Of a stretch of 64,000 nucleotides of DNA, positions 1 to 11,241 are shown piece by piece. This stretch comes from Dama dama. Lineage: Eukaryota; Chordata; Mammalia; Artiodactyla; Cervidae. Within the stretch, counting starts at the first letter, position 1; each line of letters begins with the position of its first letter. Location: contig NC_083694.1 of NCBI RefSeq assembly GCF_033118175.1, positions 43,051,608 to 43,115,607 on the forward strand. Reading direction: 5' to 3'. The notes under the pieces are model-generated. The model ran no database searches and had not been told where the DNA came from. It saw only the letters and a list, made by a program, of their open reading frames with translations. Position numbers and translations under genes: made by a program.

Positions 1-1284
1 GGCACCTCCTAAGGTAACCGAGCAGGGCAGCTTCATGAGAGCCCCTAGTGCCGGTTTGGGGATGGATCCTTGGCAAAGCCCCAGAGGTTGTGAGCTCTGC
101 CTTACACACACTTCTGCCTCCTCCTCTCTTCCTGAGTCCTACCCTAAGAATCTATTAATATCACAAACACTTTCTGCACTGATGCTCCACACTGGGCACT
201 GCCTAGGAGCTGAAGTTGGGAGGGTGAGGAAGCCAGACAAGGTCCAGATCTCTGGGGATCCACCTTCCACTGCACAAGGACAACATTCCCGGGCCAGGCC
301 ATCCTGACCACTTTCACTGATGTCCTGGCAACTCCACAGCATCTGATGGGTACCAATGGCCCCATCCTTCCCTAGGCAGCACCACCTGCATGCTATCCTG
401 AACCTTCCAGGGACATGATATCTTCCCCAGACACCAAATACTCTGATGTTGACCATCTCAGGCTCCCGGTGAGTTGGGAGGAGAGGCCGTGCCTTAGCGG
501 GGTGGGCGGCAGCACGGCCCCTCCCATGCAGTGCTTTGGGTCTCTTCTCTAGACCTAGGCTCATCTCCAGAATGCCCTAGGACAGCCCCAAAAGGAAGTG
601 ACGGGCAGCAGGGAGCCTTGAGAACACTCTGGAATCCATAGCTAACTGTCCCCAGGGTCTGACCCTAGAAGACACGCAGTGTGCGAGGGGCCGGCTGGTC
701 AGCAGTAATGCGCTCTCTCCCAGAGGGTCTGCGGGGATGCTCAGTCTTCTCTGGGCTAAGGAACATATGCAGAGGGTGGGAGGAGTGCTCCTAGGGGAAG
801 GCTTTCTCAAATTGACATACAATTTCCCTTCACTAAAAATACATCTAATGCCAAGCCACTCAGGATTATAAAAGAGACCTGAGATTGAACACTAAGTACA
901 TATGCACTCAATGTTGGGAAGGCTTTGACCTTCAAAACTTCCTTTCGATGAATTCCCAAATAAAATACTGTTTATACAGCTTAAAGTGAATTATTGTGTA
1001 GCCCACGACTCAATCTTCACATCCTAATTTAGACTCTACAGACCTTTCTGGAGCTTAGCTCTGCAGGCAAGCACAACCATTGGTGAGGACTTGAGAAGGT
1101 CTTTCTGAACTCATTGCTATAGAAATACTGAGTTTGGATCATTCACAATCAACTTATAAATATTGCATTCATGTTTCCCAAACCCAAACAGCAGAGAATT
1201 AATCTCTTAAGATTAGTGACTCTGTGCGTTGGAATTCACAATACACAAAGAGGACCAGAGCTTTGCTGATATTCGTGGGCCACT
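1..1284. other. No gene or recognised repeat
   Basis: No open frame here resembles a known protein and I recognise no repeat family. The left 800 bases are GC-moderate. From about 825 to 1200 the sequence turns AT-rich and non-repetitive, which could be old repeat or constrained non-coding DNA. Confidence 0.5.
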
Positions 1285-1287
1285 TGA

Positions 1288-1370
1288 ATTCCCATGGACA
1301 GAGGAGCCTAATGGGCTACAGTCCATGGGATCGCAAAGAGTCAGACACAACTGAGCGACTAATACTTTCA
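1288..1370 (+). repeat. Bov-tA/BovA SINE, 3' fragment
   Basis: This is only the BovB-derived 3' half of a ruminant SINE: the blocks cccatggacagaggagcc, ctacagtccatgggatcgca and the terminal gagtcagacacaactgagcg are plain. The tRNA-derived head is absent, so the copy is 5'-truncated. The sequence upstream is not recognisably SINE. Confidence 0.88.
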
Positions 1371-1373
1371 TTT

Positions 1374-2306
1374 CAGGAAGCAGCCAAAAGGTTGACATCA
1401 TCCTGGTTTTAATTTTTTATCAAAGATGGCCGAGCTCATTTTCAGGATCTTAATAAATTGCTCTTCTTGGCTGGACACCTTCCATCCCTGAACTGCTGGC
1501 GCCCTCCTGGTCTCTGGGGATGTGGACGCCACCTTTTCAAACCTCTAAATTGCAACTCCACCTCTGGAAGATTCAACCAGAGCAGCTGAAGAGTGGATGA
1601 CCACCAAGAACGTAAAGAAAACGTGGCTCCAAATGCCACTGCTGAGCAGAAAGTCCTTAGAAGTACCCTGATAAATTACCAAAAACACCGGCCAGATTTA
1701 AGGACCAAATTTCATTTCAACCTGCCTCCAGGGAGGACGATTCCCAGGTCTTTCTAACTCTGGTTTCACAACTTTACGAGGGCCCTTATTTATAAGTCAA
1801 ATGCTAGTGAATATGCTGAAATTAAGCACAAAATGATCCAACTCAGAACTCCCCCTCCTTCAAGTCTCAGGTCCTCCTCCCCAAATGTGGTGAGCGAAGG
1901 AGTTTTCTCTGCTCCTTTCACCGCCTCTCCTTTTTTGCAGACTTGTCACCAGCCCCCAATTACAGGAGCTCTGAGTCAGGCTGATTAATTATGGATTTGC
2001 CAAACCTTGAAGCTTTCACTAAAGTTAATCTCTGAAATGATCTCATGCAGATCATGCCTTGCTTGGCCCCATCCAGGGCCCTCTGCTCTATCTAACAAAT
2101 AGTATCAATTGAATCGATACAGTTATCTAGCAGATAATGGGCTGCAAGCTGAAAACCCCAGGTCGGTAGTTCTTGGGAAAGATGGTTTCTGCTCGTCTAA
2201 TACCAGCACCAGGACAGGGGTCAACATGGCCCCCAGCCAGCCTGCCCCTTCCTGGGCCCATTCGCCCAAAAGGGGTACCACTTCAGGCTGTGCACCACTC
2301 TCTGGC
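1374..2306. other. No gene or recognised repeat
   Basis: Unique-looking sequence. About 1960-2070 carries a ctgattaattatgg homeodomain-type core inside an AT-rich, repeat-free block, a weak regulatory candidate. No splice-flanked open frame stands out. Confidence 0.45.
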
Positions 2307-2315
2307 CCCTGGGTA

Positions 2316-2551
2316 CCTGGTGGTTGTGGTGGTGTGGGTGTTCAGTTGTGTCCTACTCTTTGCAACCCCATGGACTTGTAGTCCGCCAGGCTCCTCTATC
2401 CATGGGATTCTCCAGGCAAGAATACTGGAGTGGGTTGGGTTGCCATTTCCTCCTCCAGGATATCTTCCCCATCCAGGGATCAAACCTGTGGCTCTTGCCT
2501 CTCCTGCACTGGCAAGCAGATTCTTTACCACTTCAGCCACCTGGGAAGCCC
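2316..2551 (-). mobile_element. Bov-tA SINE with target-site duplication
   Basis: A near full-length SINE read in reverse: tail signature (ttcagttgtgtcctactctt) at left, tRNA-derived head (cacctgggaagccc) at right. It is bounded by the 9-bp direct repeat ccctgggta at 2307-2315 and 2549-2557. A duplicated gggtt near 2434 is a private change. Open frames across it are reading accidents. Confidence 0.93.
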
Positions 2552-2557
2552 TGGGTA

Positions 2558-4408
2558 TGTGGGGATGCAGTTAAAGGGCCAGGCCTGCAGGGGGTGTCCG
2601 CATCTTTTCAAACTTTTAAAAGTCAGGCTAGAAATGTGATCCACTCATGGTCCTTAGTGGATGCGGGGCTGGAGGAAGGAAGAACTACCTTCCAGATGCT
2701 GAGAGCCCTCTTCACCTGCCGTGTTTCCCCAGGGCCACAGCTCACCCACACATCTGGGGGCATGGAGTGTTCCATCCTCACTGTAGACTTTTTCCCCACA
2801 CCTGCATCATGCCCAGCCAGAGGGCACTCAGAAAATAAATGCATGTTGGGTGACCAGAAGGCCAAATCTGATCACTGATGACTGACCCAAGTTGTCTGCT
2901 CCACCCAGAGGCTATCTGGGGTGGGGTGCAGGGCAGGGAGAAGATGGGGAGCCTGCAGCCACGCTATGGCACCTCTTGCTGGACAGTGAGACCAGACTGC
3001 AAGGTGCCGTGGACCTTAGAGTCCAGGGGTCCCTGATGCCCTCACCAAGGAGGCCAGCAGGTGAGATGGGACACTGTCGGCTCCCTGTCCTGCCAACAGA
3101 GTGAAGTGGGCAGGGCCTGCCAGCCCCAGGGAGGCCCTTGGGTAGGTGGGGGCCTCTCAGAGCCTAGGGGAGGGTGGTGTGGGGATGGGCTCTCAGCCCT
3201 TCTCTGCCCAACACTTTCAACATCTCCTGTGCTCTTTTGATGCCGTGACCCATAGGCCCCCAGCAGACTCACCCGAGGACACCTTCTCCCTCATCTGCAA
3301 GAACCAAATGGCTGGACACTTTTTGCCAAGACACAGCCATGGGGCGGATCCCAAGGACCCTGGCCTTACAGTACCTGCATCATAAAAGCCCCTCAAAAGT
3401 CTGTCTTTCAGTCCCCAACTGGGATTCACAGAGATGAGGGACTCGAGGTCACAGAAGGCCAGGGCCTCTTTCCCCGTAGTCAAGACACCACCTCCATATC
3501 CAGACCACATTGCCCCAAGGGCCCCGCCTAGACCCCCAGGAGACTGTGTTGTCCTTCCTCAGGGCTCCCTGGAAGATCCAGCAGCTGTGTCATCTGGTGA
3601 GGAAGTTGAGCCCCCAGCCACTCCCTGTGGTTGCCAGAACCGTGAACCTGCCACCCCCACCCTGGACCCTTGAGGCCAGCTCTTGTCTGCTGCCAACTCT
3701 TGCACTTGGCTGGATGCATAGAGGTCTGTTCAGCAAAAGTGGATGGATGAATGGACCGCTATGTGGATTTCTGCTTCAGCCAGTACCTTCGTCTTTGAAT
3801 GAAGCAGCCCTTCCTACCATCTTTGAGCAGAAAGCCTCCTTCTTGAATGAGGGCAGCAGTCAAAGCCCATGTCTCAGGATCAAAGTCTCTTAGCCTGGGG
3901 ACTGTGGTCCTCTGAAGCTCTGCAGACACGAGTATGGGGGGCATGTTCTCCCCCTGGGGACCAGGTTTATAGCTTAAGTTCAATTCCCCAATACATTCAA
4001 GTTCTCCCAGAAATAAACACGCACTAAGATCTCATGGCTGAGATTTGATTCTCAAGCTCCCTTGGAAGTGACTTTGAAATCATCTCCACTCTGCCTCCCT
4101 CTGTGCCTCCCTCCTCTCTCTCCTTCCTTCTTCTGACACCTCCCTCCCCGAGCAGGAACACAGCATCCTGGGGAGCAAGCTATTGCCACATGCAGACTGA
4201 TGCAGTGCTGTGTTCATTTCAAGGGAGAGCAGTTTATCAGGCATGGGGCCTTCTTCCCAAGGGAGTCCCCTGAGAGCATGGAGCTTGACACTGTGGCCAT
4301 CCTGCCTTGTCACTCAGCTGCGACATGATGCTTCAGACATGATGCTTCCCTGGCCCCTGAAGCCACCTGGCACCCCCCAGGATCCTGGGCCATGAGTCCC
4401 AAAGGATG
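2558..4408. other. No gene; possible weak L2 3' end
   Basis: GC-rich, mostly unique sequence. About 3690-3757 resembles a decayed L2 3' end (cttggctggatgcat, then tggatgaatgga), which I would not press. A pyrimidine-rich run occupies 4085-4140. Frames of 120-130 codons have no recognisable content. Confidence 0.4.
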
Positions 4409-4620
4409 TGTTGTTGTTGTTCAGTCGCCCAGTTGTGTCTGACTGTTTGTGATCCCACAGACTGCAACACGCCAGGCTTCCTGTCCTTCACCATCTACAT
4501 GAGTTTACTCAAACTCATGTCCATTGAGTCAATGATGCCATCTAACCATGTCATCCTTTGTCACCCCCTTCTCCTCCTGCCCTCAATCTTTCCCAGCATC
4601 AGGGTCTTTTCCAACGTGGT
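4409..4620 (-). mobile_element. BovB (RTE-clade LINE) 3' end
   Basis: Reverse-oriented BovB 3' terminus: the ttgttgttgttcagtcgccc tail, then blocks such as tcaatctttcccagcatcag that encode, on the other strand, the last residues of the BovB polyprotein. It is 5'-truncated after about 210 bp, as usual for LINEs. No target-site duplication could be fixed. Confidence 0.88.
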
Positions 4621-4839
4621 CCATGCCGTGTAGGACCACCCAGAGGATTTAGCCCATGAGAGAGGAACTGTGGCACAGCTAGCCTGATGGCGCCTGTTCT
4701 GACCCCACCCCACCTTCTGCACCTAAAGGCTCAGCTTCTGGCCAGGACAAGGCTGCTCAGCTAGTGCTGTGAGATAACACAGTGCCCTCCCCAGACTGGC
4801 AGAGCCCCAATCTCCCTCCACACTTGCCCTCCTAAATGT

Positions 4840-5045
4840 GTGTTAGTCGCTCAGTCGTGTCTGACTCTTTGCGACCCCATGGACTGTAGTCCGCCAGGCT
4901 CCTCTGTCCATGGAATTCTCTAGGTAAGAATACTGGAGTGGGTTGCCATTCCCTTCTCCAGGGTATCTTCCCAACCCAGGGATTGAACTCCGGTCTCCTG
5001 CATTGCAGGCAGATGCTTTACCATCTGAGCCAGCAGGGAAGCCCC
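4840..5045 (-). mobile_element. Bov-tA SINE, near full length
   Basis: All SINE blocks are present in reverse order: gtcgctcagtcgtgtctgac tail, gactgtagtccgccaggctc, ggagtgggttgccattccct, and the tRNA-like head ending at gggaagcccc. The B-box-like ggttcgatccc appears decayed as the complement gggattgaactcc. No clear target duplication. Confidence 0.93.
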
Positions 5046-5352
5046 ACTTATCCTTCTAGCTCATTCAAAGGAAGAAAGCCATTTCATGGGGGATCCCTTA
5101 CCATGACAGGCAAAACAGATGTTTCTAAGATCTGGCTGAGAGCATGAAAAGCCAAAGTCGTTTAATTTACAGAGCAGGGGAGATAGGGGACGAAGAGCCC
5201 TTACCTGTGTTTCTTTTAAGAAAATTTCTATTAATGCTCATATGATAAATGACTTTTAAAAGTTTCTTGTTGATTCAAGACAGAAGCTGCTATGCACAGA
5301 TGGTTGTATCCAAGGGGCTTCCCCACCTCCCCCTCCTGCACCTCCAACCTCT

Positions 5353-5380
5353 CACCCCCACCCCCACCCCCACCCCCACT
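5353..5380. repeat. (ACCCCC)n hexamer; G4-capable on - strand
   Basis: About four and a half copies of ACCCCC. On the minus strand this gives four or more G5 runs with single-base loops, the classical pattern for a very stable intramolecular G-quadruplex. It lies in otherwise unique sequence. Confidence 0.9.
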
Positions 5381-6017
5381 GCAGGGAGGAAAGGAACATC
5401 TGGGAGAAGGTAACCACCACTGCAGAGGACAGGTCCCTTCGTCAACAGCCAACCAAAATCCCACTGAGGGTGCAGAGGTGAGAACAGTGCCGCCCGCCAC
5501 CAGAAAGGCATAGCCCCATGCTGGAGCAGACAGTGAGTGCTAACTAGACAACACACCTCGTAATGTTAAATTTCAATAGCATCACATAATCTCTCCCATC
5601 ACAGTCACCAGCACTGGGTTTTCATTTCACTTCATTTTTCTGTCTCTTTAAAGTGATGCTAAGGGAGAAAATGCTATTTACTTGTTGCTAGAATTTACCT
5701 TTCACTGATTATAAGTGAAGATGCACCTTTGCATGTAACTGTGAACCTGTCCCTTGATCTTTCAAAAGAATAAATTATTTTCCTTTCACTTTTTGTCTAC
5801 TGTCTCTAATTTTTCTTGTCTACTTGTAAAGTCTTCCTTTTAGTAAGTATTTTAACATAATTTCTATTCTATTTTCCTTTAAATTTTCATTTGAATATTT
5901 TTGGTTAATATACACTTTAAGACTTCTAAATAGTCAAATCCATCAATACATTTCATCTCCATTCTTAGTAAGCTGCTCTGCTGGAAATTTGAGAAACATC
6001 TATTTTTATTTTATTTT
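5381..6017. other. AT-rich; right part probably old L1
   Basis: 5381-5780 is unique-looking. From about 5790 to 6010 the T-rich strand (gtcttccttttagtaagtat and similar) has the texture of a reverse-oriented old L1, and it would join the L1-like block right of the SINE at 6018. The assignment is weak. Confidence 0.35.
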
Positions 6018-6234
6018 GTGTGTCCAGGAGCTTGGTTGTGTCCGACTCTTTGCAACCCCATGGACTGTAGCCTGCAAGGCTCTTCTGTCCATGGGATTTC
6101 CCAGCCATGAATACTGGAGTGGGGTGCCATTTCCTCCCCCCGGGGATCTTCCTGACCCAGGGATCCGACCCGTGCCTTTTGTGTCTCCTGCATTGGCAAG
6201 CAGATTCTTTACCACTGAGCCACCTGAGAAGCCC
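6018..6234 (-). mobile_element. Bov-tA SINE, full length
   Basis: Complete SINE in reverse, from the gcttggttgtgtccgactct tail to the head at ccacctgagaagccc. Both flanks are AT-rich L1-like DNA, so it probably landed in an older L1. It contains the ggggatcttcctgacccagg linker typical of recent copies. Confidence 0.93.
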
Positions 6235-6590
6235 AATATTTATAGTTTTTAAATATTTTTATAATTTAAGTTTTAACTAACTCTTCAGTCTATTCAGGAT
6301 TTATTTTAGCGTATGGTAAAGATTTACGTTAACTTTCTCTACCTCGTGAGCTATTGTTACAACACTACTTGTTCACCATATTAAATGTTTACATCTACCA
6401 AAAGGATGTAGGATTATAGCTTTACCTCTCAATGTAGATTGTAGTTACATTATAATTTTAAAGATATTTTCATTTTTGTTACTTCCTACAGAGTGTGTAA
6501 TTATATTTTTAATTTCCTCTTTGACCAATAATTGCTTTAAGAGAATATTTTAAAATGTCTATGCATTTATAATCTTTCTGCATAAAATAC
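6235..6590 (-). repeat. Old L1 remnant (ORF2-like, reversed)
   Basis: AT-rich block with the order of words expected in reverse-strand L1 ORF2: tattcaggatttattttagc, gtatggtaaag, then ttgttcaccatattaaat. Divergence is high and no frame survives. Identification is by texture and word order only. Confidence 0.45.
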
Positions 6591-6591
6591 C

Positions 6592-7310
6592 TTTTTTTTT
6601 ATTGAGGTGTAGATGGCATAAAACATTATATTACTTACAGGTGTACAACATAATGATTCCATACTTGTATATATTGCAAAATTATCACCACAATAAGTGT
6701 AGTTAACATCCATCATTACACATAGCTACAAATTTTTTTTTCTTGTAATGATTTACTCTCTCAGTAACTTTCAAATATGCAGAGCAGTATTGTTAACTAT
6801 AGCCACCATGCTGTACATTATATCCCTAGGACGTATTTATTTTATAACTGGAAATTTGTACCCTCTGACCCCTTCAGCCCATTTCATCTGCCCCCACGCC
6901 AGACCTCTGGCAACCACTGATCGGCTCTCTGTATCTGTGCATGCATGCTCAGTCACTTCAGTCATATCCAACTCCTTCTGACATTATGGACTGTAGCCCG
7001 CCAGGCTCCTCTGTCTCTGGAATTTCCCAGGCAATAATACTGGAGTGGGTTGTCATTCCCTCCTCCAAGGGATCTTCCAAACCCAGGGGTTGAACCTGCC
7101 TCTCCTGCATTGCAGGCAGATTCCTTAGCACTGAGCCACCACGGAAGCCCTCTCTGTATCTATAAGCTTGGTTTCCCCCACCTAGATTCCACATCTAAAA
7201 TGAGAACATAACGTATTTGTCTTTCTCTAACTTATTTCTCTCAGCTTGATGCCCTCAAGGTCCATCAAGGGGGAAGAAGGCAAGGTCTTGAAGGATGAAT
7301 AGTAGTTCAC
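6592..7310 (-). mobile_element. Old L1 3' UTR, split by a SINE
   Basis: The T-run and ttattgaggtgtagatggca at 6594-6617 are the complement of an L1 3' terminus. The 3' UTR words follow: gtgtacaacataatgattcc, ccaccatgctgtacattata, tggaaatttgtaccctctga. The match resumes after the SINE at 6937-7149 (gattccacatctaaaatgag, gccctcaaggtccatcaagg). Confidence 0.8.
6937..7149 (-). mobile_element. Bov-tA SINE nested in L1, 12-bp TSD
   Basis: Full-length reverse SINE. The 12-mer ctctctgtatct occurs exactly at 6925-6936 and 7150-7161, and removing the SINE plus one copy restores continuous L1 sequence. It is therefore younger than the L1 it interrupts. Confidence 0.95.
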
Positions 7311-7320
7311 TAGGTAGATA

Positions 7321-7650
7321 CAGATGAAAAGTGTCAGACTCCCTTGATTTCCCATCCCCATGACTCTCTCCCCCCACAGCTACTACATTTTTACTCAGAA
7401 CACTTTTCTCCACCCAACACGCTATATATTTATTTGCCCAATGAATGAATGAATGAAAAAAAGAAAGTACACAAAATCCTCAAGGCATAAATCTCTACCC
7501 CCATTATCACAATTGATTCAACAATTGTGGACGAAGAAGATAGCGACTTATTTTACTGATAGGGAAGAAGCAGAGATTAAAGAATTTGACCACTATGAAA
7601 TCTGTGTTAATTGACAAAAGCAGGAGATAAACTTGAATATGTGGCATCAT
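7321..7650. other. No gene; short (AATG)n
   Basis: Unique-looking sequence with a four-copy AATG run at about 7440-7457. Nothing else recognised. Confidence 0.45.
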
Positions 7651-7659
7651 CTCACAAGA

Positions 7660-7788
7660 GCATGTGTGCATGCTCAGTCGTGTCTGATTGCCATTTCCTT
7701 CTCCAGGGGATCTTTCCGACCCAGTGATTGAACTCAGGTCTCCTAAATGGCAGGTGGTTTCTTTACCACTGCATCACCTGGGAAGCCC
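7660..7788 (-). mobile_element. Internally deleted Bov-tA with intact TSD
   Basis: Only about 129 bp. The tail (ctcagtcgtgtctgatt) is joined directly to gccatttccttctccagggg, so the middle third (Cys-tRNA-unlike BovB-derived core) is missing. Both SINE ends and an exact ctcacaaga duplication (7651-7659, 7789-7797) remain. The deletion either happened after insertion or was carried by the source. Confidence 0.88.
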
Positions 7789-7800
7789 TCACAAGAACAG

Positions 7801-8357
7801 TAGGCCCCAACGTTCACAGTAGCACTGTTTACAATATTCAAGACATGGAAGCAACCTAAACGTCCACAAAGTCAATAGAATATTACTCAGCCATTAAAAA
7901 GAATGAAATAACACTGTTGGCAGCAACAAGTATACACCTAGAGACTATCATACTGAGTAAAGTCAGAGAGAGAAGGAGAAACATCATATGACATCCCTTA
8001 CATGTGAATTCTAAAAAGAAATAATACAAATGAACTTACAAAGCAGAAACAGACTTGTGGGTTTAGAGAATGAACTTACAATTGCCCTTGCCAGGGGGGA
8101 AGATGTAGGGAAGGGATAGTTAGGAAATTTGTGATGGACATGTTCACATTGCTATATTCAAAATGCATAACCAACAAAGACCTTCTGTATAGCACAGGGA
8201 ACTCTGCTTAAGGTTATGTGGCAGCCTAGATGGGAGGGGAGATTGGGGGAGAGTGGATACATGTATATATATGACAAGAGTCCCTTCCTTGTTCACCTGA
8301 AACTATCACAAAATTGTTAATCCGCTATACTGCAATACAAAAAAATTTTTAAAAAAG
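7801..8357 (+). mobile_element. L1 3' end (cetartiodactyl type)
   Basis: Reads forward from the end of ORF2 (caatagaatattactcagcc, attaaaaagaatgaaataac) through the 3' UTR (ccttctgtatagcacaggga, cacctgaaactatcacaaaa) to an A-rich tail at about 8335-8357. It is 5'-truncated and not coding. The 3' UTR matches the artiodactyl L1 lineage better than older L1M. Confidence 0.85.
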
Positions 8358-9170
8358 AATAGTAACACCAAATGAGGGAAATATCCCAAAATGGTGACAG
8401 TAGGGGTGGGGGTGGGAGGTAGCCCCTGGAGGGTGTGTGTGAATGTTTCCATTTTCTTTGCTACACTTCCAGGTGATTTCAACAAAGCACAAAAGCCAGG
8501 AGAGGCTGGGCATGTGCAGATGGCACCGTCCATGCCTGGTTCTAAGCACTTAGGTAGGCATGGTTCCTGCCCAGGCCCAACCCTGCGGCTCTTTCTCCCT
8601 AAGACTCTGCCTAACTCATGCTATGTCTTCATTAGCCTTATTGGCAGTAATCGGCTTCCGATCGAGATTAATAGAGAAAATATTTCCAAAACACTTAAAC
8701 AAGCACTCCCATTCATCTATGCTCTGAAAAGTAATCTTGAGGGGCAACCTTTGAGAAGGGTTAATTGCAGTTTCAGACAGAAATCCATAAGGAGCTTGTG
8801 GGGGCCACTCACACCCGCTGGCCAGCCTCTGAGAGCCAGAAGGCACGTCTGTCCCCAGCTTGGCACTATGGATTTGGTGGCTGTGGCTTGGCTGCAGGGG
8901 CTGCAGGCAGTGTGGATAGCCTGGCCCCATGGGTTGTGAGCTGCCTGGCCTTGGTCTTACCTTCCCTTAGGCATAAAAGGAGGATATTAAAACATTTATT
9001 TTTAAAATATTTTTAGTCCATTGTCTAAAAGAGGTATTTTCATCATGGCAACCTACGTCCTGCCAGGCAGCTGGGAGGAGAAGCCCAGTCGATGTACAGA
9101 GGAGGTCAGAAGGCTATGCCCACAGTGCTCCTCTAGGTGGGAATGTCCTCCCAACTGTCCTTGGAGGTGG
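8358..9170. other. Unique sequence; possible non-coding element
   Basis: No gene seen despite a 182-codon frame at 8391-8939, which has no recognisable domain. About 8625-8770 is repeat-free and contains gagattaatagag and several AT-rich words. It looks more like constrained non-coding DNA than decayed repeat, though this is an impression. Confidence 0.35.
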
Positions 9171-9295
9171 CTATGGACTGAACGTTTGTGTCTGTCCAAA
9201 ATTTTCATGTTGAAGCCTTAATGTGATGGTAATTAGGAGGTGGGGGCTTTGGGAAAGCTTAGATGAAGTCATGAGGGTAGGTCCCCTAATGATGG

Positions 9296-9328
9296 GTGTG
9301 TGTGTGTGTGTGTGTATGTGTGTGTGTG
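9296..9328. repeat. (TG)n microsatellite at SINE tail
   Basis: About 16 TG dinucleotides with a single TA interruption. It directly abuts the 3' end of the reverse Bov-tA, so it probably grew from the SINE tail. Confidence 0.92.
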
Positions 9329-9533
9329 CGAGCATTCAGTCATGTCCAACTCTTTGCGACCCCATGGACTGTAATCCGCCAGGCTCCTCTGTCCATGGGA
9401 TTTTCCAGGCAAGAAGACTGGAGTGGGTTGCCATTTCCTTCTCCAGGGGATCTTCCTGACCCAGGGACCAGACCCACATCTCCTGCATCTCCTGCATTGG
9501 CAGGCAGACTCTTTACTGCTGAGCCACCTGGGA
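9329..9533 (-). mobile_element. Bov-tA SINE nested in MaLR LTR
   Basis: Reverse SINE with all blocks (gtcatgtccaactctttgcg to gagccacctggga). The final aagccc of the head is missing. A small tandem duplication (catctcctgcatctcctgca) lies in its tRNA-derived part. The LTR resumes directly at atattagtgccc. Confidence 0.93.
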
Positions 9534-9640
9534 ATATTAGTGCCCTTCTAAGAAGTGAGACCAGGAGCCCTCTCTCTTCTCCATGTGAGGACCCAGCGAG
9601 AAGGCGACTGTCCGCAAGCGAGGAGGATAGTCTGCAAGCA

Positions 9641-10176
9641 GCTGCCCTTAACAGGCGTATGAACCAGGCCCTCTTTGGAGCTCTGACCCTCCTCTGACTC
9701 TCTCTTCTTGAGTGGCTCACTGTCGTCCTTGAACCTGCATTGTGTGGGTACACATCTGCAGCTGCCTTGGAAACTGAGCCTTGCCCAAGTATAGGGCCCA
9801 CAGCACAAGCCTGGCACAGGGTGGGATGGGCTTCATCCACACCTGTCGAGCTCTTACTCCCTGCTCCCCCTTGCGCCCCCATCTGCGGTGCCAGCTTTCA
9901 GCACATTTATGCTGCTGTGGATTCAGATCCATGGCACGTTGCTCCCTTGGCAGCCTGCAGGTGTCTCAGGGCCTGAGGAGGGTATCAGGAAATACACTCT
10001 GGTCTAAGGGCTGAGGAAACGGGGTAAACCGTCACAGGATCAGGCATCCGGCAAGGAGAGAGACCTGATCGGCCATGTCCCACCTGCCCCAAGCTGTGGG
10101 GTCCACTGTGATAGTTGACTGTGGATGCGCATCCCTGGGAGAGCAGCCCTCTGCCTCACTGGTCCTTAACTTCTTA
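9641..10176. other. No gene or recognised repeat
   Basis: GC-rich unique sequence. Overlapping short frames on both strands have no recognisable content. Confidence 0.45.
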
Positions 10177-10190
10177 TCCTCCACCCTGGA

Positions 10191-10410
10191 GTGAGTGCTA
10201 AGTCACTTCAGTCATGCCCAACTCTTTGCAACCCTATGGACTGTAGCCTGCCAGGCTCCTCTGTCCATGGGATTTTCCAGGCAAGAATACTGGAGTGGGT
10301 TGCCATGTTCTCCTCCAGGGGATCTTCCCAACCCAGGGACCAAACCTGCATCTCTTATGTCTCCTGCACTGCCAGGTGGGTTCTTTTCCACAAGGGCCAC
10401 CTGGGAAGCC
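10191..10410 (-). mobile_element. Bov-tA SINE with 14-bp TSD
   Basis: Complete reverse SINE flanked by the perfect 14-mer tcctccaccctgga at 10177-10190 and 10411-10424. An intact duplication this long suggests a comparatively recent insertion. Confidence 0.96.
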
Positions 10411-10489
10411 TCCTCCACCCTGGACCTCCTGCCTAATGGCACCAACGTGGTGATTAACATGAACTCAGGCAGCTGGGCCCGGTTGTGCT

Positions 10490-10624
10490 GCATCACTCTT
10501 CCAATGGCTTCACACCAATTAATCCTCCCCGTGGCCCAAGGCAGGGCTGCCATGGTCTCCAGTTCACAGACTGGGATCTTGAGGCCCAGGGACTTTAAGT
10601 GACTTACCCGAGGTGGGACCACAG
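10490..10624 (-). repeat. MIR SINE remnant
   Basis: Diverged MIR core in reverse: cagactgggatcttgaggcc, then gggactttaagtgacttacc and gaggtgggaccacagagtcc. These correspond to the complement of the MIR words for GTGACCTTGGGCAAGT and CTGTGCCTCAGTTTCC. Confidence 0.65.
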
Positions 10625-11241
10625 AGTCCTAGTCCCTGGGCTCAGCCACGGTGCACACCGTCTGCTTACAAACAGCCAGCACATATGCAGCATTTGGGGT
10701 ACCCGGTCATGATTCTAAGGGGTGCTCAGGGTCCCCCGATGAAGGCAAGGGGAGAACAAGAAAAACCCAATGGTTCTCCCAGGTGGTGGCGAGAAACAGT
10801 TGGGCCTTTATCCCCAAGGAGCACCTGTGAACAGAGTCCTGATCTCCCCAGGAAGTGTCCCAGGAGTCCTCAGAGAACTGGGTGCTCAGTCCCCAGGGTG
10901 CTCCAGGCTCAAATCTGGGACAACGCTCGGACCCGACCCATGGGTTGTAGCCAAAGCCCCTCTGCCCACCTGGCTGAGGGCCTGCCCTGAGGCCCTGCTG
11001 CGCAGACTGATTCATCCTGGAATGTTCTAACACCACCAGCTAGGAGGCGCAAAGCTTGTGCCAATTTGGTTCTGAAAACTGTTGACATTTGGACCATGCA
11101 GTAACATGCATGGATTTCCAGGAGACTGAACAGTGAGCAGAAGTTTGTCAACAGAGCTCTGCAAATAAGCTGGGTCAAGGGCTTGGGGCACATGCAAGGT
11201 GGGGTGTGAGAAAGGGATGCCTTCCCAGCCACGTACTTAAC
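10625..11241. other. No gene or recognised repeat
   Basis: GC-rich, unique-looking. Frames of about 100-125 codons on both strands have low-complexity composition and no family resemblance. Confidence 0.45.

Larger units (their letters stand above)
9173..9640 (+). mobile_element. MaLR-type LTR (MLT1/MST-like), SINE-split
   Basis: Old ERVL-MaLR LTR: tggactgaacgtttgtgtct, ttcatgttgaagccttaatg, taggaggtgggggctttggg, atgaagtcatgagggtaggt, then after the SINE attagtgcccttctaagaag and ccatgtgaggacccagcgag. No retroviral coding sequence accompanies it, so it is a solitary LTR remnant. The exact subfamily is uncertain. Confidence 0.75.

Noticed and set aside
5292..5513. Proline-rich small protein
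   Set aside because: The proline run is just the translated (ACCCCC)n repeat.
8391..8939. 182-codon forward frame
   Set aside because: Spans a GC-rich part and an AT-rich candidate non-coding block with no protein-like features.
9173..9640. Complete endogenous retrovirus
   Set aside because: Only LTR-type sequence is present. No gag, pol or env text is seen beside it or beside the other LTR-like remnants.
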